Numbered from the stretch's first letter, positions 36,332-45,364 are shown. The stretch: 64,000 nt of DNA from an uncultured Prevotellaceae bacterium (GCA_902781315.1 CACZIT010000030.1:1-64000); one strand, 5' to 3'. Numbers and translations: made by a program. The notes: generated from the letters alone by a model not told the origin.

Positions 36332-36623
36332 GAACGAAAACCACCAGATGGAATGGAACTGGACTGCAACAGACGGAGCTGTCTTCAAGAACCCGGCACA
36401 CAAGGCTTACCTCATCTCAACACGCTCCACCAAGCAGCCATCCATCCTTGCAGAACTGCCATCTGTCGTGCAGGCTATACAGGCCGTGCAGACTGAAAAC
36501 CGCCCCAACTCCAAGGCAATCTACAATCTGGCTGGCCAGCAAGTAAAAGCCCAATCCCCGACAACCTTAAATGGGCTCCCGCGCGGCATCTATATCGTGA
36601 ATGGCAAGAAAGTCGTACGCTGA
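36176..36623 (+). pseudogene. Out-of-frame 3' part of the preceding gene with C-terminal sorting motif
   Basis: Read in the +1 frame from about 36176, the sequence gives LPAGQAVVLGAQPGRYTM, NQLRGSDEDQLTHGGTFYY, AHKAYLIST and finally IYNLAGQQVK and GIYIVNGKKVVR. These are the usual continuation and ending of Prevotella surface glycan proteins. Some 10-15 residues normally found before LPAGQAVV are absent, suggesting that a small deletion caused the frameshift. Confidence 0.7.
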
Positions 36624-36756
36624 CGAATCCCTATTGCGTACCTACGGCATGCTTTCCCCTTGACCTCCTGCCATCATTGTGTCCCCTCTTTGGAGGGCAA
36701 AAAAGCCTGCCGTTCCTCAAAAAGAGGGACGGGATAGGGGGACGCCCCCTGACGTT
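36624..36756. other. Intergenic: shared 25-bp repeat and palindromic-unit remnants
   Basis: 36625-36649 repeats 31965-31989 exactly. C-rich and G-rich tracts from about 36675 to 36747 (CCCCTCTTTGGAGGG; GGGATAGGGGG) look like diverged copies of the palindromic G-rich repeat. No gene is seen. Confidence 0.6.
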
Positions 36757-36963
36757 TTGCGGGACAAGAGCAATGATGTTGCGGGACGAAAGAAATGTTG
36801 TTGCGGGTCAAAGGCATTGCTTTTAGAGTGTTTTCACTATAGTAAAAAGATCATTTCACTATAGTAAAAAGATCATTTCACTATAGTAAAAAGATCATTT
36901 CACTATAGTAAAAAGATAAATTCACTATAGTAAAGTCATCACTTCACCGTAGTAAAGTAATGG
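36757..36963. repeat. Two consecutive tandem arrays, both with 22-bp period
   Basis: Array 1: three units at 36757, 36779 and 36801 beginning TTGCGGG(A/T)C. Array 2: six units at 36832, 36854, 36876, 36898, 36920 and 36942 with the core TTCACTATAGTAAA, containing the perfect palindrome ACTATAGT; units 2 and 3 are identical to unit 1 and units 5-6 decay. No unique spacers separate the units. The array ends 41 bp from the dapL stop. Confidence 0.9.
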
Positions 36964-37003
36964 CACTACTGCGATGAAGTGCTGCCACGGGCTGAGCGCT
37001 TCA

Positions 37004-38233
37004 TCAATAGAACTGGCGAATGCGCTCGAGGGCTTCCTCGGTGCGCTCGCGGGAGTTGAAGGCGGTGAGGCGCACGTAGCCCTCGCCGGAGGGTCCGAAG
37101 CCTACGCCTGGGGTGCTGACCACGTGGGCGCGGTAGAGCAGCTGCTCGAAGAAGCGCCAGGAGGTGGTGCCGCGGGGCGTCTGCACCCATAGGTAGGGGG
37201 CATCGATGCCTCCGACGACGCTGAGGCCGATGGCGGTGAGCGCCTGCCTGATGAGGGCGGCGTTCTGCATGTAGTAGTCGATGGTCTGACGCGTCTGCTG
37301 GCGGCCTTCCGGCGAGTAGGTGGCTTCGGCGGCGCGCTGGCTGACGTAGCTGGCTCCGTTGAACTTCGTGCATTGACGTCGGTTCCACAGCGGGTTCAGG
37401 GGCAGCCGCTCGCCCGTGAGGGTGCTCACGCTGACCTCTTTGGGCACGACGGTGTAGCCGCAGCGCAAGCCGGTGAAGCCTGCCGACTTGGAGTAGCTGT
37501 GGAACTCTATGGCCACGCGGCGGGCGCCCTTGATTTCGTAGATGCTGTGGGGCACGTCGTCGTGCTGGATGAAGGCTTCGTAGGCGGCATCGAAGAGGAT
37601 GAGGGCGTCGTTCTCCAGAGCATAGCGCACCCATCGGCGCAGTTCGCTGCGCGTGAGGGCGGTGCCCGTGGGGTTGTTGGGGTAGCAGAGATAGACGACG
37701 TCGACGCGCTGCCGGGGCAGGGCGGGCGTGAAGCCGTTCTCTGCCGTGCAGGGCAGATAGATGACGTTGCTCCAGCGGCCGTCGGGTCCCTTCACGCCGG
37801 CGCGGCCTATCATGGCGTTGGAGTCGATGTAGACGGGATAGATGGGGTCGGTGACGGCGATGCTGTTGTCCCAGCGGAGGAGTTCCTGGAAGTTGCCGGT
37901 GTCGGTCTTGGCGCCGTCGCTGATGAATATTTCGTCGCGGTCCAGGCGGATGCCTCGGGCGAGGAAGTCGTTTTTCAGGATGGCATCGCGCAGGAAGTCG
38001 TAACCCTGCTCGGGCCCGTAGCCGCGGAAACTCTGCTGGTTGGCCATCTCGTCGGTGGCCTTGTGCATGGCCTCGACGACGGCGGGGCAGAGGGGCTGGG
38101 TGACGTCGCCGATGCCCAGCGAGATGACGTCGGCTTTGGGATGGACGGCCTTGAAGGCATTCACCTTCTTGGCGATGTCGGCGAACAGGTAGTTGTTCGG
38201 CAGTTTCAGGAAGTGTTCGTTTACGAGAGCCAT
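37004..38233 (-). CDS. dapL: LL-diaminopimelate aminotransferase
   Basis: The 409-residue protein starts MALVNEHFLKLPNNYLFADI and carries ISLGIGDVTQPL, SDGAKTDTGN, CYPNNPTGT and the PLP lysine in FHSYSKSAGFTGLRCGY. This is the DapL class, which converts tetrahydrodipicolinate directly to LL-diaminopimelate, bypassing DapC/D/E. It acts in the cytoplasm for lysine and peptidoglycan synthesis. ATG at 38251 would add six residues; the inner start is preferred because it matches the family and lies just after AAGTGAA heptamers (38240-38260). It follows dapF by 21 bp. Confidence 0.95.
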   Translation of the reverse strand: MALVNEHFLKLPNNYLFADIAKKVNAFKAVHPKADVISLGIGDVTQPLCPAVVEAMHKATDEMANQQSFRGYGPEQGYDFLRDAILKNDFLARGIRLDRDEIFISDGAKTDTGNFQELLRWDNSIAVTDPIYPVYIDSNAMIGRAGVKGPDGRWSNVIYLPCTAENGFTPALPRQRVDVVYLCYPNNPTGTALTRSELRRWVRYALENDALILFDAAYEAFIQHDDVPHSIYEIKGARRVAIEFHSYSKSAGFTGLRCGYTVVPKEVSVSTLTGERLPLNPLWNRRQCTKFNGASYVSQRAAEATYSPEGRQQTRQTIDYYMQNAALIRQALTAIGLSVVGGIDAPYLWVQTPRGTTSWRFFEQLLYRAHVVSTPGVGFGPSGEGYVRLTAFNSRERTEEALERIRQFY

Positions 38234-38254
38234 AGTGTTTTCTATTTTCACTTT

Positions 38255-39196
38255 TCACTTGCGGCTTTGCCGCGCAATATCCATTTCTCCATCGAAGACG
38301 AAGGCGGCGGGGCCAGTCATGTAGACGTGGTTCTGCAGGAAGCAGCGGCCGTTGGCGGAGCGGTCTTCGGCGCACCACTCAATGCTGAGCGTGCCGCCGT
38401 CCATGATGATTCGCGACGTCCGACCGGCGCGGCCCGTGAGGCAGGCGGCAACGCCCGTGGCGCAGGCGCCCGTGCCGCAGGCCATCGTGATGCCGCTGCC
38501 ACGCTCCCAGACGCGCATGCGGATGCCGTCGGGGCGCAGTTGGGCAAATTCCACGTTGCTGCGCTCGGGCAACTGCGGGTGGCATTCGAGGCGGGCACCC
38601 TCAGCGGCCACGTCGACCGACTCTACGTCGTCGACGAAGACCACGTAGTGGGGGTTGCCCATAGAAAGGAAATACCCACCCCCAGCCCCTCCCGAGGGGA
38701 GGGGGGCGTGATTAGTATTGGAAATTGCACTATCAGCAGAAAAGGATACTAAACTACCCTCCATTTGGGAGGGGTTGGGGGTGGGCTTGAGGGTTGTCTG
38801 TGGCTCGCCCATGTCGACGGTGACGCTCTCCACCCTTCTGCTGTCGGTGGAGTCATCGACGTTCAGCATCAGCATTTTGATGCCTGAAAGCGTTTGCAGG
38901 CGGACCGTGGTCTTGCTGGTCAGGCCGCGTTCGTAGACGTATTTGCCGATGCAGCGACTGGCATTGCCGCACATCATGGCTTCCGAGCCGTCGGCATTGA
39001 AGATGCGCATGCTGAAATCGGCTTCAGGTACTGTGGGCCTGCCGATGAGCACCAGTCCGTCGCTGCCGATGCCCTGGTGGCGGTCGCTCATGAGGATGGC
39101 CGCTTCGGAAGGGTGGGGGAGGTCGGTGTGCAGGGTGTCTACGTAGATGTAGTCGTTGCCGCACCCGTGCATCTTTGTGAAATGTATTTTCGCCAT
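38255..39196 (-). CDS. dapF: Diaminopimelate epimerase carrying a 37-residue repeat-derived insertion
   Basis: The 313-residue protein starts [20 protein letters not shown]. It has both catalytic cysteines ([11 protein letters not shown] near 77, ACGTGACATG near 230) and the segments [13 protein letters not shown] and GIGSDGLV. It converts LL- to meso-diaminopimelate. Family members are usually about 275 residues; the excess is a segment between MGEPQTT and [10 protein letters not shown] containing [11 protein letters not shown] and [12 protein letters not shown]. This corresponds exactly to a 111-bp palindromic element (37 codons). The insertion sits in a variable loop between domains, so activity may persist. 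The longer frame to 39349 extends past the promoter region and was not used. Confidence 0.94.
   Translation of the reverse strand: MAKIHFTKMHGCGNDYIYVDTLHTDLPHPSEAAILMSDRHQGIGSDGLVLIGRPTVPEADFSMRIFNADGSEAMMCGNASRCIGKYVYERGLTSKTTVRLQTLSGIKMLMLNVDDSTDSRRVESVTVDMGEPQTTLKPTPNPSQMEGSLVSFSADSAISNTNHAPLPSGGAGGGYFLSMGNPHYVVFVDDVESVDVAAEGARLECHPQLPERSNVEFAQLRPDGIRMRVWERGSGITMACGTGACATGVAACLTGRAGRTSRIIMDGGTLSIEWCAEDRSANGRCFLQNHVYMTGPAAFVFDGEMDIARQSRK
38675..38785. mobile_element. Palindromic G-rich repeat doublet inside dapF
   Basis: Left unit 38675-38704 (CCCACCCCCAGCCCCTCCC then GAGGGGAGGGG) and right unit 38757-38785 (CCCTCCATTTGGGAGGGG then TTGGGGGTGGG) are inverted around a core of about 52 bp. 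Total length 111 bp, divisible by three, no stop in the dapF frame. The core end TATCAGCAGAAA...AAACT is shared with the copA element at 55347. Confidence 0.88.
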
Positions 39197-39413
39197 AGGC
39201 GTTATCTTTGCGTTTAGTTTTGAGTGCAAAGTTACAAACAGTCTTTCAAAAACCCGACGTTTTCCATTCAAATTTAATATTATTTTGGATGGGTTGTTTC
39301 GTTTTGAAATCTTTTGCACAGCATTTGCTTTTGAATTAAAATAAAACAAAAGTAAAATACTTTCGATTTGTTATTTTCCTCATTTTTGTTTTTGATAAAG
39401 AAAGCGAGGGGCG

Positions 39414-39443
39414 TTGTTTTCAAGGCGATTTGTGATAATTTTG
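39414..39443 (+). promoter_or_regulatory. Promoter of pyrG-glmS
   Basis: TTG at 39414-39416 and TAATTTTG at 39436-39443 are 19 bp apart. Transcription would start near 39450 and supports the pyrG start at 39479. Confidence 0.7.
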
Positions 39444-39478
39444 CAGACAAAAGAATCATCACTCAACTTCACAAACGT

Positions 39479-41113
39479 ATGGAAACAGAAACGAAATACA
39501 TCTTCATCACGGGCGGAGTGACGTCGTCGCTGGGCAAGGGCATCATCTCGGCATCGCTGGGCAAACTGTTGCAGGCAAGGGGCTACAGGATTACCATCCA
39601 GAAGTTCGACCCCTACATCAACATCGACCCAGGCACGCTGAATCCCTATGAGCACGGCGAGTGCTACGTGACGGCCGACGGCATGGAAACCGACCTTGAC
39701 TTGGGCCACTACGAGCGCTTCACGGGCATCAGGACCACGCGCAACAACAGCGTCACCACGGGGCGCATCTACCTGAGCGTGATCGAGCGCGAGCGGCGCG
39801 GCGACTATCTGGGGAAGACCATTCAGGTGGTGCCGCACATCACCGACGAGATTAAGCGCCGCATCCTGCTGAACGCCTCGAAACAGGAACTGGACTTCGT
39901 GATCACGGAAATCGGAGGTACCATTGGCGACATAGAGAGCCAGCCTTTCCTGGAGGCCATCCGGCAACTCCGTTGGGAACTGGGACCCCGTCGGGCGCTG
40001 AACGTGCATCTGACGTACGTGCCTTATCTGGCTGCGGCAGGCGAACTGAAGACGAAGCCTACGCAGACCAGCGTGAAGCAGCTGCAGGGACTGGGCATTC
40101 AGCCCGACGTGCTGGTACTACGCACTGAGCACGAACTCAGCGACGAACTGCGGGCGAAGGTGGCTCACTTCTGCAATGTGGACGTAGAGGCTGTCGTACA
40201 GAGTAAGGATCTGCCCAGCATCTACGAGGTGCCCGTCGATATGCAGCGGCAGGGGCTGGACGGCATCGTGCTCAGGAAAATGGGAGCCCTGACACCCGCT
40301 ATCACGGAGGCCGCAGGGAAGACTCCTTCTGGCATGACAGCATGGATGGAGTTTCTGGAAATGAGGAAAAAGGCTAAGGAGGTGGTCGATGTGGCGCTGG
40401 TGGGCAAGTACGACCTGCAGGATGCCTACAAGAGCATTCTGGAAAGTCTTGCTCATGCCGGCACTTACAATGGGAAAAAGGTGGTGACGCACTTCGTCAA
40501 CAGCGAGTACCTGACCCGCGAGAACGTGGCCCGGCAACTGGCGGGCATGGCGGGTGTCGTCATCTGTCCGGGCTTCGGACAGCGGGGTATCGAGGGGAAG
40601 ATTGTTGCTGCTGAATATTGCCGCACGCACGATGTGCCGACGCTCGGCATCTGTCTGGGCATGCAGATGATGGTCATCGAGTTTGCACGAAACGTGCTGG
40701 GCTATCAGGATGCCAACAGCAGCGAGATGGATACCACAAGCGGGCATCCCGTCATCGACCTGATGGAAGAGCAGAAGTCGGTCAAGCTGATGGGCGGCAC
40801 CATGCGGCTGGGGGCCTACGACTGCGAACTGGTGGAGGGTAGCCGCGTGTGGCAGGCTTACGGTGGGCAGACGCTCATCAGCGAGCGCCACCGCCACCGC
40901 TACGAACTGAACAACGACTTTCGTGCGGAACTGGAGGCCGCGGGGTTGAAATGCGTGGGCATCCATCCGCAGGCCAACCTCGTGGAAATCGTCGAGATTC
41001 CCTCGCTGCGCTGGTATATCGGTACACAGTTCCATCCCGAATACTCCTCCACGGTGCTGTGTCCGCACCCGCTGTTCATTTCATTTATTAAATCTTGTAC
41101 AAAAACATCATAA
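39479..41113 (+). CDS. pyrG: CTP synthase
   Basis: The 544-residue protein starts METETKYIFITGGVTSSLGKG and has the synthetase P-loop, KFDPYINIDPGTLNP, and the C-terminal class I glutamine amidotransferase domain (GICLGMQMMVIEF with the catalytic Cys; QFHPEYSS with catalytic His and Glu). It makes CTP from UTP, ATP and glutamine in the cytoplasm. The upstream in-frame ATG at 39368 lies before the promoter and is excluded. glmS follows after 6 bp, so two glutamine-using enzymes share a transcript. Confidence 0.98.
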   Translation: METETKYIFITGGVTSSLGKGIISASLGKLLQARGYRITIQKFDPYINIDPGTLNPYEHGECYVTADGMETDLDLGHYERFTGIRTTRNNSVTTGRIYLSVIERERRGDYLGKTIQVVPHITDEIKRRILLNASKQELDFVITEIGGTIGDIESQPFLEAIRQLRWELGPRRALNVHLTYVPYLAAAGELKTKPTQTSVKQLQGLGIQPDVLVLRTEHELSDELRAKVAHFCNVDVEAVVQSKDLPSIYEVPVDMQRQGLDGIVLRKMGALTPAITEAAGKTPSGMTAWMEFLEMRKKAKEVVDVALVGKYDLQDAYKSILESLAHAGTYNGKKVVTHFVNSEYLTRENVARQLAGMAGVVICPGFGQRGIEGKIVAAEYCRTHDVPTLGICLGMQMMVIEFARNVLGYQDANSSEMDTTSGHPVIDLMEEQKSVKLMGGTMRLGAYDCELVEGSRVWQAYGGQTLISERHRHRYELNNDFRAELEAAGLKCVGIHPQANLVEIVEIPSLRWYIGTQFHPEYSSTVLCPHPLFISFIKSCTKTS

Positions 41114-41119
41114 TACATT

Positions 41120-42967
41120 ATGTGTGGAATAGTAGGTTACATAGGCACAAAGGATGCCTATCCCGTTCTGATCAAGGGGCTTCAGAGACTTGAATATCGT
41201 GGTTACGACAGTGCCGGTGTGGCACTTATCAGCGAGCAAGGATGCTTGAACGTCTACAAGTCAAAAGGTAAAGTAACTGATCTCGAGGTTTATTGCGAAG
41301 ATAAAGACACATCGGGCTGTGCCGGTATCGCCCACACTCGTTGGGCAACTCATGGAGAGCCCAACAGCACCAATGCCCATCCCCATTACTCTGCATCAGG
41401 TAGGTTGGCACTCATCCATAACGGCATCATTGAGAACTATCTGTCATTGAAAGAAAAACTCATAGGTCGGGGCATACCGTTCAAAAGCGTTACCGACACG
41501 GAAGTACTAGTACAGCTCATTGAACACATCATGCTCAGCAATGAATTGTCGCTGTTGGAAGCGGTACAAGTAGCGCTGCGGCAGGTCATCGGTGCTTATG
41601 CCATTGCCATTCTTGACCGCGAACATCCCGATACGATTGTCTGCGCTCGACAGAGTTCGCCACTTGTCGTGGGGTTGGGAGCCGATGGCGACTTCTATCT
41701 GGCTTCAGATGCCAGTCCCATTGCCGAATATACTGACAAGGTGGTCTATCTGAACGATGGCGACATCGCTGTACTGCAGCTGGGCAAGGAACTAAAGGTC
41801 GTGAACACAGAGAATGAAGCGCAACACCCAAAGATCAAGCAGATTGACGTGACGCTGGGACAATTGGAAAAGGGCGGTTTTCCTTTCTTCATGTTGAAGG
41901 AAATCTTCGAGCAGCCCAGTTGTCTTCGCGACTGTATGCGTGGACGCATCAACGTAGAGGGCACACGCATAACGCTCTCTTCCGTCATTGACTATGGTAA
42001 GCAGCTGAAGGCCGCACGTCGAATCATCATCGTGGCCTGTGGAACCAGCTGGCATGCAGGACTGATAGGCAAGCAGTTGCTTGAAAGTCTGTGCCGTATT
42101 CCTGTTGAAGTGGAATATGCCTCCGAATTCCGTTACCGCAATCCCGTCATCTATTCCGACGACATCGTCATTGCCATCTCTCAAAGTGGCGAGACGGCCG
42201 ACACCCTTGCAGCCGTTGAACTGGCACGTAAGGCCGGCGCCTTTGTCTTCGGCATCTGCAATGCCATTGGTGCCAGTATTCCCAGACAGACACAAACGGG
42301 TGTCTATACCCACGTAGGACCGGAAATTGGAGTTGCCTCAACCAAGGCATTTACGGGACAAGTAACAGTCCTCTCGATGCTTGCCCTATGCTTGGCCAGC
42401 GAGTTGCACACGGTCAGCGACGAGTTATACGGGGAAATGGTGGCAGAGTTGACACGTATTCCTGAAAAGATGGAGCAAGCACTGAAGACAAATGAACAAA
42501 TAGAACGTCTGGCTCCCATCTTTACCTATGCCAAGAACTGCCTTTACCTGGGTCGTGGCTATAATTATCCCGTGGCATTGGAGGGGGCATTGAAACTGAA
42601 AGAAATCTCATACATCCATGCCGAAGGCTATCCGGCTGCCGAAATGAAGCATGGTCCCATCGCACTTATTGACTCCGAGATGCCTGTTTTTGTCATCGCT
42701 ACACGCGATAAGCTATACGAAAAGGTCATAAGCAACATCCAGGAGGTGCGTGCCCGCGGCGGACGTGTCACGGCTCTCGTCACAAAAGGCGACACGCAGA
42801 TCAGCCAATTGGCCGACCACGTCATTGAGCTGCCCGACACACTTGAGTGTTTCCAGCCCTTAATAGCATCCATCCCCTTGCAGCTCTTGGCCTATCACAT
42901 AGCCGTCTGCAAAGGGAAGGATGTCGATCGCCCACGTAATCTTGCCAAAAGCGTGACGGTGGAGTAG
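41120..42967 (+). CDS. glmS: Glutamine-fructose-6-phosphate aminotransferase (isomerizing)
   Basis: The 615-residue protein starts MCGIVGYIG with the N-terminal nucleophile Cys. It has the Ntn amidotransferase domain (RLEYRGYDSAGVAL, THGEPNSTNAHPH) and two SIS domains (CGTSWHAGLIGK, SQSGETADTLA). It ends with VTVE, the usual terminal active-site loop. It makes glucosamine-6-phosphate for peptidoglycan and LPS. No glmS ribozyme-like leader is present because the gene is directly behind pyrG. It ends 2 bp from the convergent aldo-keto reductase stop. Confidence 0.98.
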   Translation: MCGIVGYIGTKDAYPVLIKGLQRLEYRGYDSAGVALISEQGCLNVYKSKGKVTDLEVYCEDKDTSGCAGIAHTRWATHGEPNSTNAHPHYSASGRLALIHNGIIENYLSLKEKLIGRGIPFKSVTDTEVLVQLIEHIMLSNELSLLEAVQVALRQVIGAYAIAILDREHPDTIVCARQSSPLVVGLGADGDFYLASDASPIAEYTDKVVYLNDGDIAVLQLGKELKVVNTENEAQHPKIKQIDVTLGQLEKGGFPFFMLKEIFEQPSCLRDCMRGRINVEGTRITLSSVIDYGKQLKAARRIIIVACGTSWHAGLIGKQLLESLCRIPVEVEYASEFRYRNPVIYSDDIVIAISQSGETADTLAAVELARKAGAFVFGICNAIGASIPRQTQTGVYTHVGPEIGVASTKAFTGQVTVLSMLALCLASELHTVSDELYGEMVAELTRIPEKMEQALKTNEQIERLAPIFTYAKNCLYLGRGYNYPVALEGALKLKEISYIHAEGYPAAEMKHGPIALIDSEMPVFVIATRDKLYEKVISNIQEVRARGGRVTALVTKGDTQISQLADHVIELPDTLECFQPLIASIPLQLLAYHIAVCKGKDVDRPRNLAKSVTVE

Positions 42968-42969
42968 GG

Positions 42970-44319
42970 CTATAGCAGCTCCACGATGCGTTCCATCTGG
43001 TTGGGGATACGGATTTGCTGCGGACACTTCTTCAGGCACTCTTCGCAGTCCATGCACTGCGAGGCCCAGGCCTTCTTGTCGATGGCTTTGCGGTAGCCTT
43101 TCCGGAACTCGGCGGCGCGCTTGGCGTAGTCCTTCGACGACTTGTCGGGCAGCGGAAGCAACTTCTTGTTCACTGCATCGTTGTAATAGGCAAAGTTGCC
43201 GGGGATGTTCACCCCATAAGGGCAAGGCATGCAGTAACTGCAAGCGGTACAGGGAATGGTGGGATAGCCACTCATACCGTCGGCGATGCGCGCCAGCAGG
43301 GCGTTCTCCTGTTCGGTGCAGGGGTCGAGTGGCGAGAAAGTCTTGACGTTTTCCTCGAGGTGCTCCATGGCCGACATGCCGCTGAGCGTGGTCAGGATGT
43401 TGGGCAGCGAGCCTACCCAGCGGAAGGCCCACCGGGCGGGTGTGTCCTGGGGACGCACGGCCCGCAGGCGGTCGGCGAACTCGTCGGGCAGCTTGGCCAG
43501 GCGTCCGCCCAGCAGGGGCTCCATGATGACGGCCTGGACGCCTGTCTTCTCGAGCTTGTTGTAGAGGTATTCGGCATCGGCATCCTTCTTCCAGCCGCCA
43601 TTGCCCAGCGAGGCGTGGCGCCAGTCGACGTAGTTCAGCTCGATTTGCACGAAGTCCCAGTGGTACTCGTCCTGATGGTCGAGGAGCCAGTCGAAGACTT
43701 CCACGTTGCCGTGGTAGGAGAAGCCGAGGTTGCGGATGCGGCCAGCCTTGCGTTCTTCCAAGAGGAAGTCGAGCAGGCCGTTGTCGAGGAAGCGGGGGCG
43801 GAAGTCGTCCATGCCGCTGCCTCCCACGGCGTGCAGCAGGTAGTAGTCGATGTAGTCGACCTTCAGTCGCTCGAAGGAGCGCCGGTACATCTTCTTCGAC
43901 TCCTCGAGGCTGTGGAGGTTGCGTCGCTGGTTCGACATCTTCGTAGCGACGTAGTACGACTCGCGCGGGTGGCGGCTGAGGGCATTGCCGGTGACGTCCT
44001 CGGAGGGACCGTAGGCGGGTGCCGTGTCGAAGTAGTTGACACCGTGGGCCAAGGCGTAGTCGACCATTCGGTTCACCTCGTCCTGGCTCTTCGGCAGTCG
44101 CATCATGCCGAAGCCCAGGAGCGACACCTTGTCGCCTGAGTGATGGTTGACGCGATAGGTCATCTGGTTGGGCTCCTGAGCGACGGGACGCTTGGGAGCG
44201 GGGGAGTCTGCAAAGGCCCGCAGTGGTTCCAATACCATGAGGCCTACGGCCGATGCCGTTCCGATGCCAAGTTGCTTGAGGAACTGTCGGCGGCTGTTGT
44301 CATTAGGTTCTTTCTTCAT
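42970..44319 (-). CDS. Exported aldo/keto reductase with 4Fe-4S ferredoxin domain
   Basis: The 449-residue protein begins with a twin-arginine signal (NSRRQFLKQLGIGTASAVG), so it is probably exported folded by Tat. The AKR barrel has LGFGMMRLP, FDTAPAYGPSED and YLLHAVGG. The C-terminal part holds two cysteine clusters, CTACSYCMPCPYGVNIP and CMDCEECLKKCPQ, for a ferredoxin-like iron-sulfur domain. Such fusions are common in Bacteroidales and anaerobes; the substrate is unknown. A minus-strand -7 box TATCTTTG lies near 44372-44379. Confidence 0.9.
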   Translation of the reverse strand: MKKEPNDNSRRQFLKQLGIGTASAVGLMVLEPLRAFADSPAPKRPVAQEPNQMTYRVNHHSGDKVSLLGFGMMRLPKSQDEVNRMVDYALAHGVNYFDTAPAYGPSEDVTGNALSRHPRESYYVATKMSNQRRNLHSLEESKKMYRRSFERLKVDYIDYYLLHAVGGSGMDDFRPRFLDNGLLDFLLEERKAGRIRNLGFSYHGNVEVFDWLLDHQDEYHWDFVQIELNYVDWRHASLGNGGWKKDADAEYLYNKLEKTGVQAVIMEPLLGGRLAKLPDEFADRLRAVRPQDTPARWAFRWVGSLPNILTTLSGMSAMEHLEENVKTFSPLDPCTEQENALLARIADGMSGYPTIPCTACSYCMPCPYGVNIPGNFAYYNDAVNKKLLPLPDKSSKDYAKRAAEFRKGYRKAIDKKAWASQCMDCEECLKKCPQQIRIPNQMERIVELL

Positions 44320-44419
44320 GGGTCACACTCACTTATGTATCAATTGTTTGGTTTTTGCCTCTTCGCCTACAAAGATACGAACTTTTTCTGAAAAGCGAAC
44401 ATGTTTTTTCTACTTTATT

Positions 44420-45268
44420 TCAATGCTGCTGGCGCACGTTGTTGCGAATCTTTGTGAGGTAGCGCTTCATGCCGTCGGCATCCTTGTGGTCGATGATTTC
44501 GAGCAGCTGCTTCAGCTCGGTGCGTATCTGGCTCACCTGGTCGTGGGTGTAGGGGTTGAAGAGTATTTCCTGCAGCAGGTAGTCGTCTTCGCCGAGCACG
44601 CCCTTGGCAATGCGCATGTGGCGCTTGAAGGTGGTGCCGGGAGCGTCCTGAGGTTTCATGACGGCTGCGAAGACGAAGGTGGAGACGAAGGGAATGGAGA
44701 GCGAATAGGCGACGGTTTGGTCGTGCTCGAGGAAGGTGTACTCGTAGATGTTGAGTCCCAGCCGCTGGTAGAGGTCGCGGAAGAAGATGCGCCCCATGTA
44801 GTCGCCCTCGCTGATGATGATGGCGTTCTCTTCGGAGAGCTGGTGGAGGTTGGCAAACGTAGGGCCGAACATGGGGTGGGTGGAGACATAGGGATGGCCG
44901 CACTGCTCGTAGAACTCCTGCAGGCCCGTCTTCACCGAGGCGATGTCGCTGATGATGCAGTCGGGGGGCAGCAGCGGCAACACCTGCTCGTAGACGGGGA
45001 TGGTGTACTTCAACGTGACGGCGTTGATGACCAGCTGTGGTCGGAAGCCGGCTATCTCGTCGATGCTGGTGAAGCGCTGGCAGTTGTAGGTGAACCGCAT
45101 GCGCTGCGGGTCGCGGTCGTAGACGGCCACTTCATGGTCGAAACTGAGCAGGTCGATGAAGAACGACCCCATTTTGCCTGCACCAAGGATTAGTATTCGG
45201 AACCCACCCCCAGCCCCTCCCGAGGGGAGTGGAGTGTGGTTACTATTCTTACTTATATTTCTGTTCAT
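44420..45268 (-). CDS. tyrA: Prephenate dehydrogenase whose start codon lies inside a repeat element
   Basis: The 282-residue protein has the NAD-binding start RILILGAGKMGSFFIDLLS, SDIASVKTGLQEF and HPMFGPTFAN, typical of TyrA. It oxidatively decarboxylates prephenate to 4-hydroxyphenylpyruvate. The usual protein would start at the RILILG strand. Here that position is preceded by FR and no ATG; the only upstream ATG lies 23 codons earlier within the palindromic element (45203-45360), adding MNRNISKNSN and [12 protein letters not shown]. It is the last gene of the pheA operon. Confidence 0.92.
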   Translation of the reverse strand: MNRNISKNSNHTPLPSGGAGGGFRILILGAGKMGSFFIDLLSFDHEVAVYDRDPQRMRFTYNCQRFTSIDEIAGFRPQLVINAVTLKYTIPVYEQVLPLLPPDCIISDIASVKTGLQEFYEQCGHPYVSTHPMFGPTFANLHQLSEENAIIISEGDYMGRIFFRDLYQRLGLNIYEYTFLEHDQTVAYSLSIPFVSTFVFAAVMKPQDAPGTTFKRHMRIAKGVLGEDDYLLQEILFNPYTHDQVSQIRTELKQLLEIIDHKDADGMKRYLTKIRNNVRQQH

Positions 45269-45360
45269 GATAAATTAGGTTGATTATTAATGACTTGGTC
45301 ACCCCATCGAAATAGATCTACCCAATGCCCACTCCCTTTGGGAGGGGGTTAGGGGGTGGG
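45203..45360. mobile_element. Palindromic G-rich repeat doublet across the tyrA start
   Basis: Left unit 45203-45232 (CCCACCCCCAGCCCCTCCC then GAGGGGAGTGG) and right unit 45328-45360 (CCCACTCCCTTTGGGAGGG then GGTTAGGGGGTGGG) are inverted around about 95 bp. It fills the gap between the DAHP synthase and tyrA genes and supplies the tyrA start codon. Confidence 0.88.
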
Positions 45361-45364
45361 TACC

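Noticed and set aside
36757-36963. CRISPR-like array
   Set aside because: The units adjoin without unique spacers and no cas gene is present; these are plain tandem repeats.
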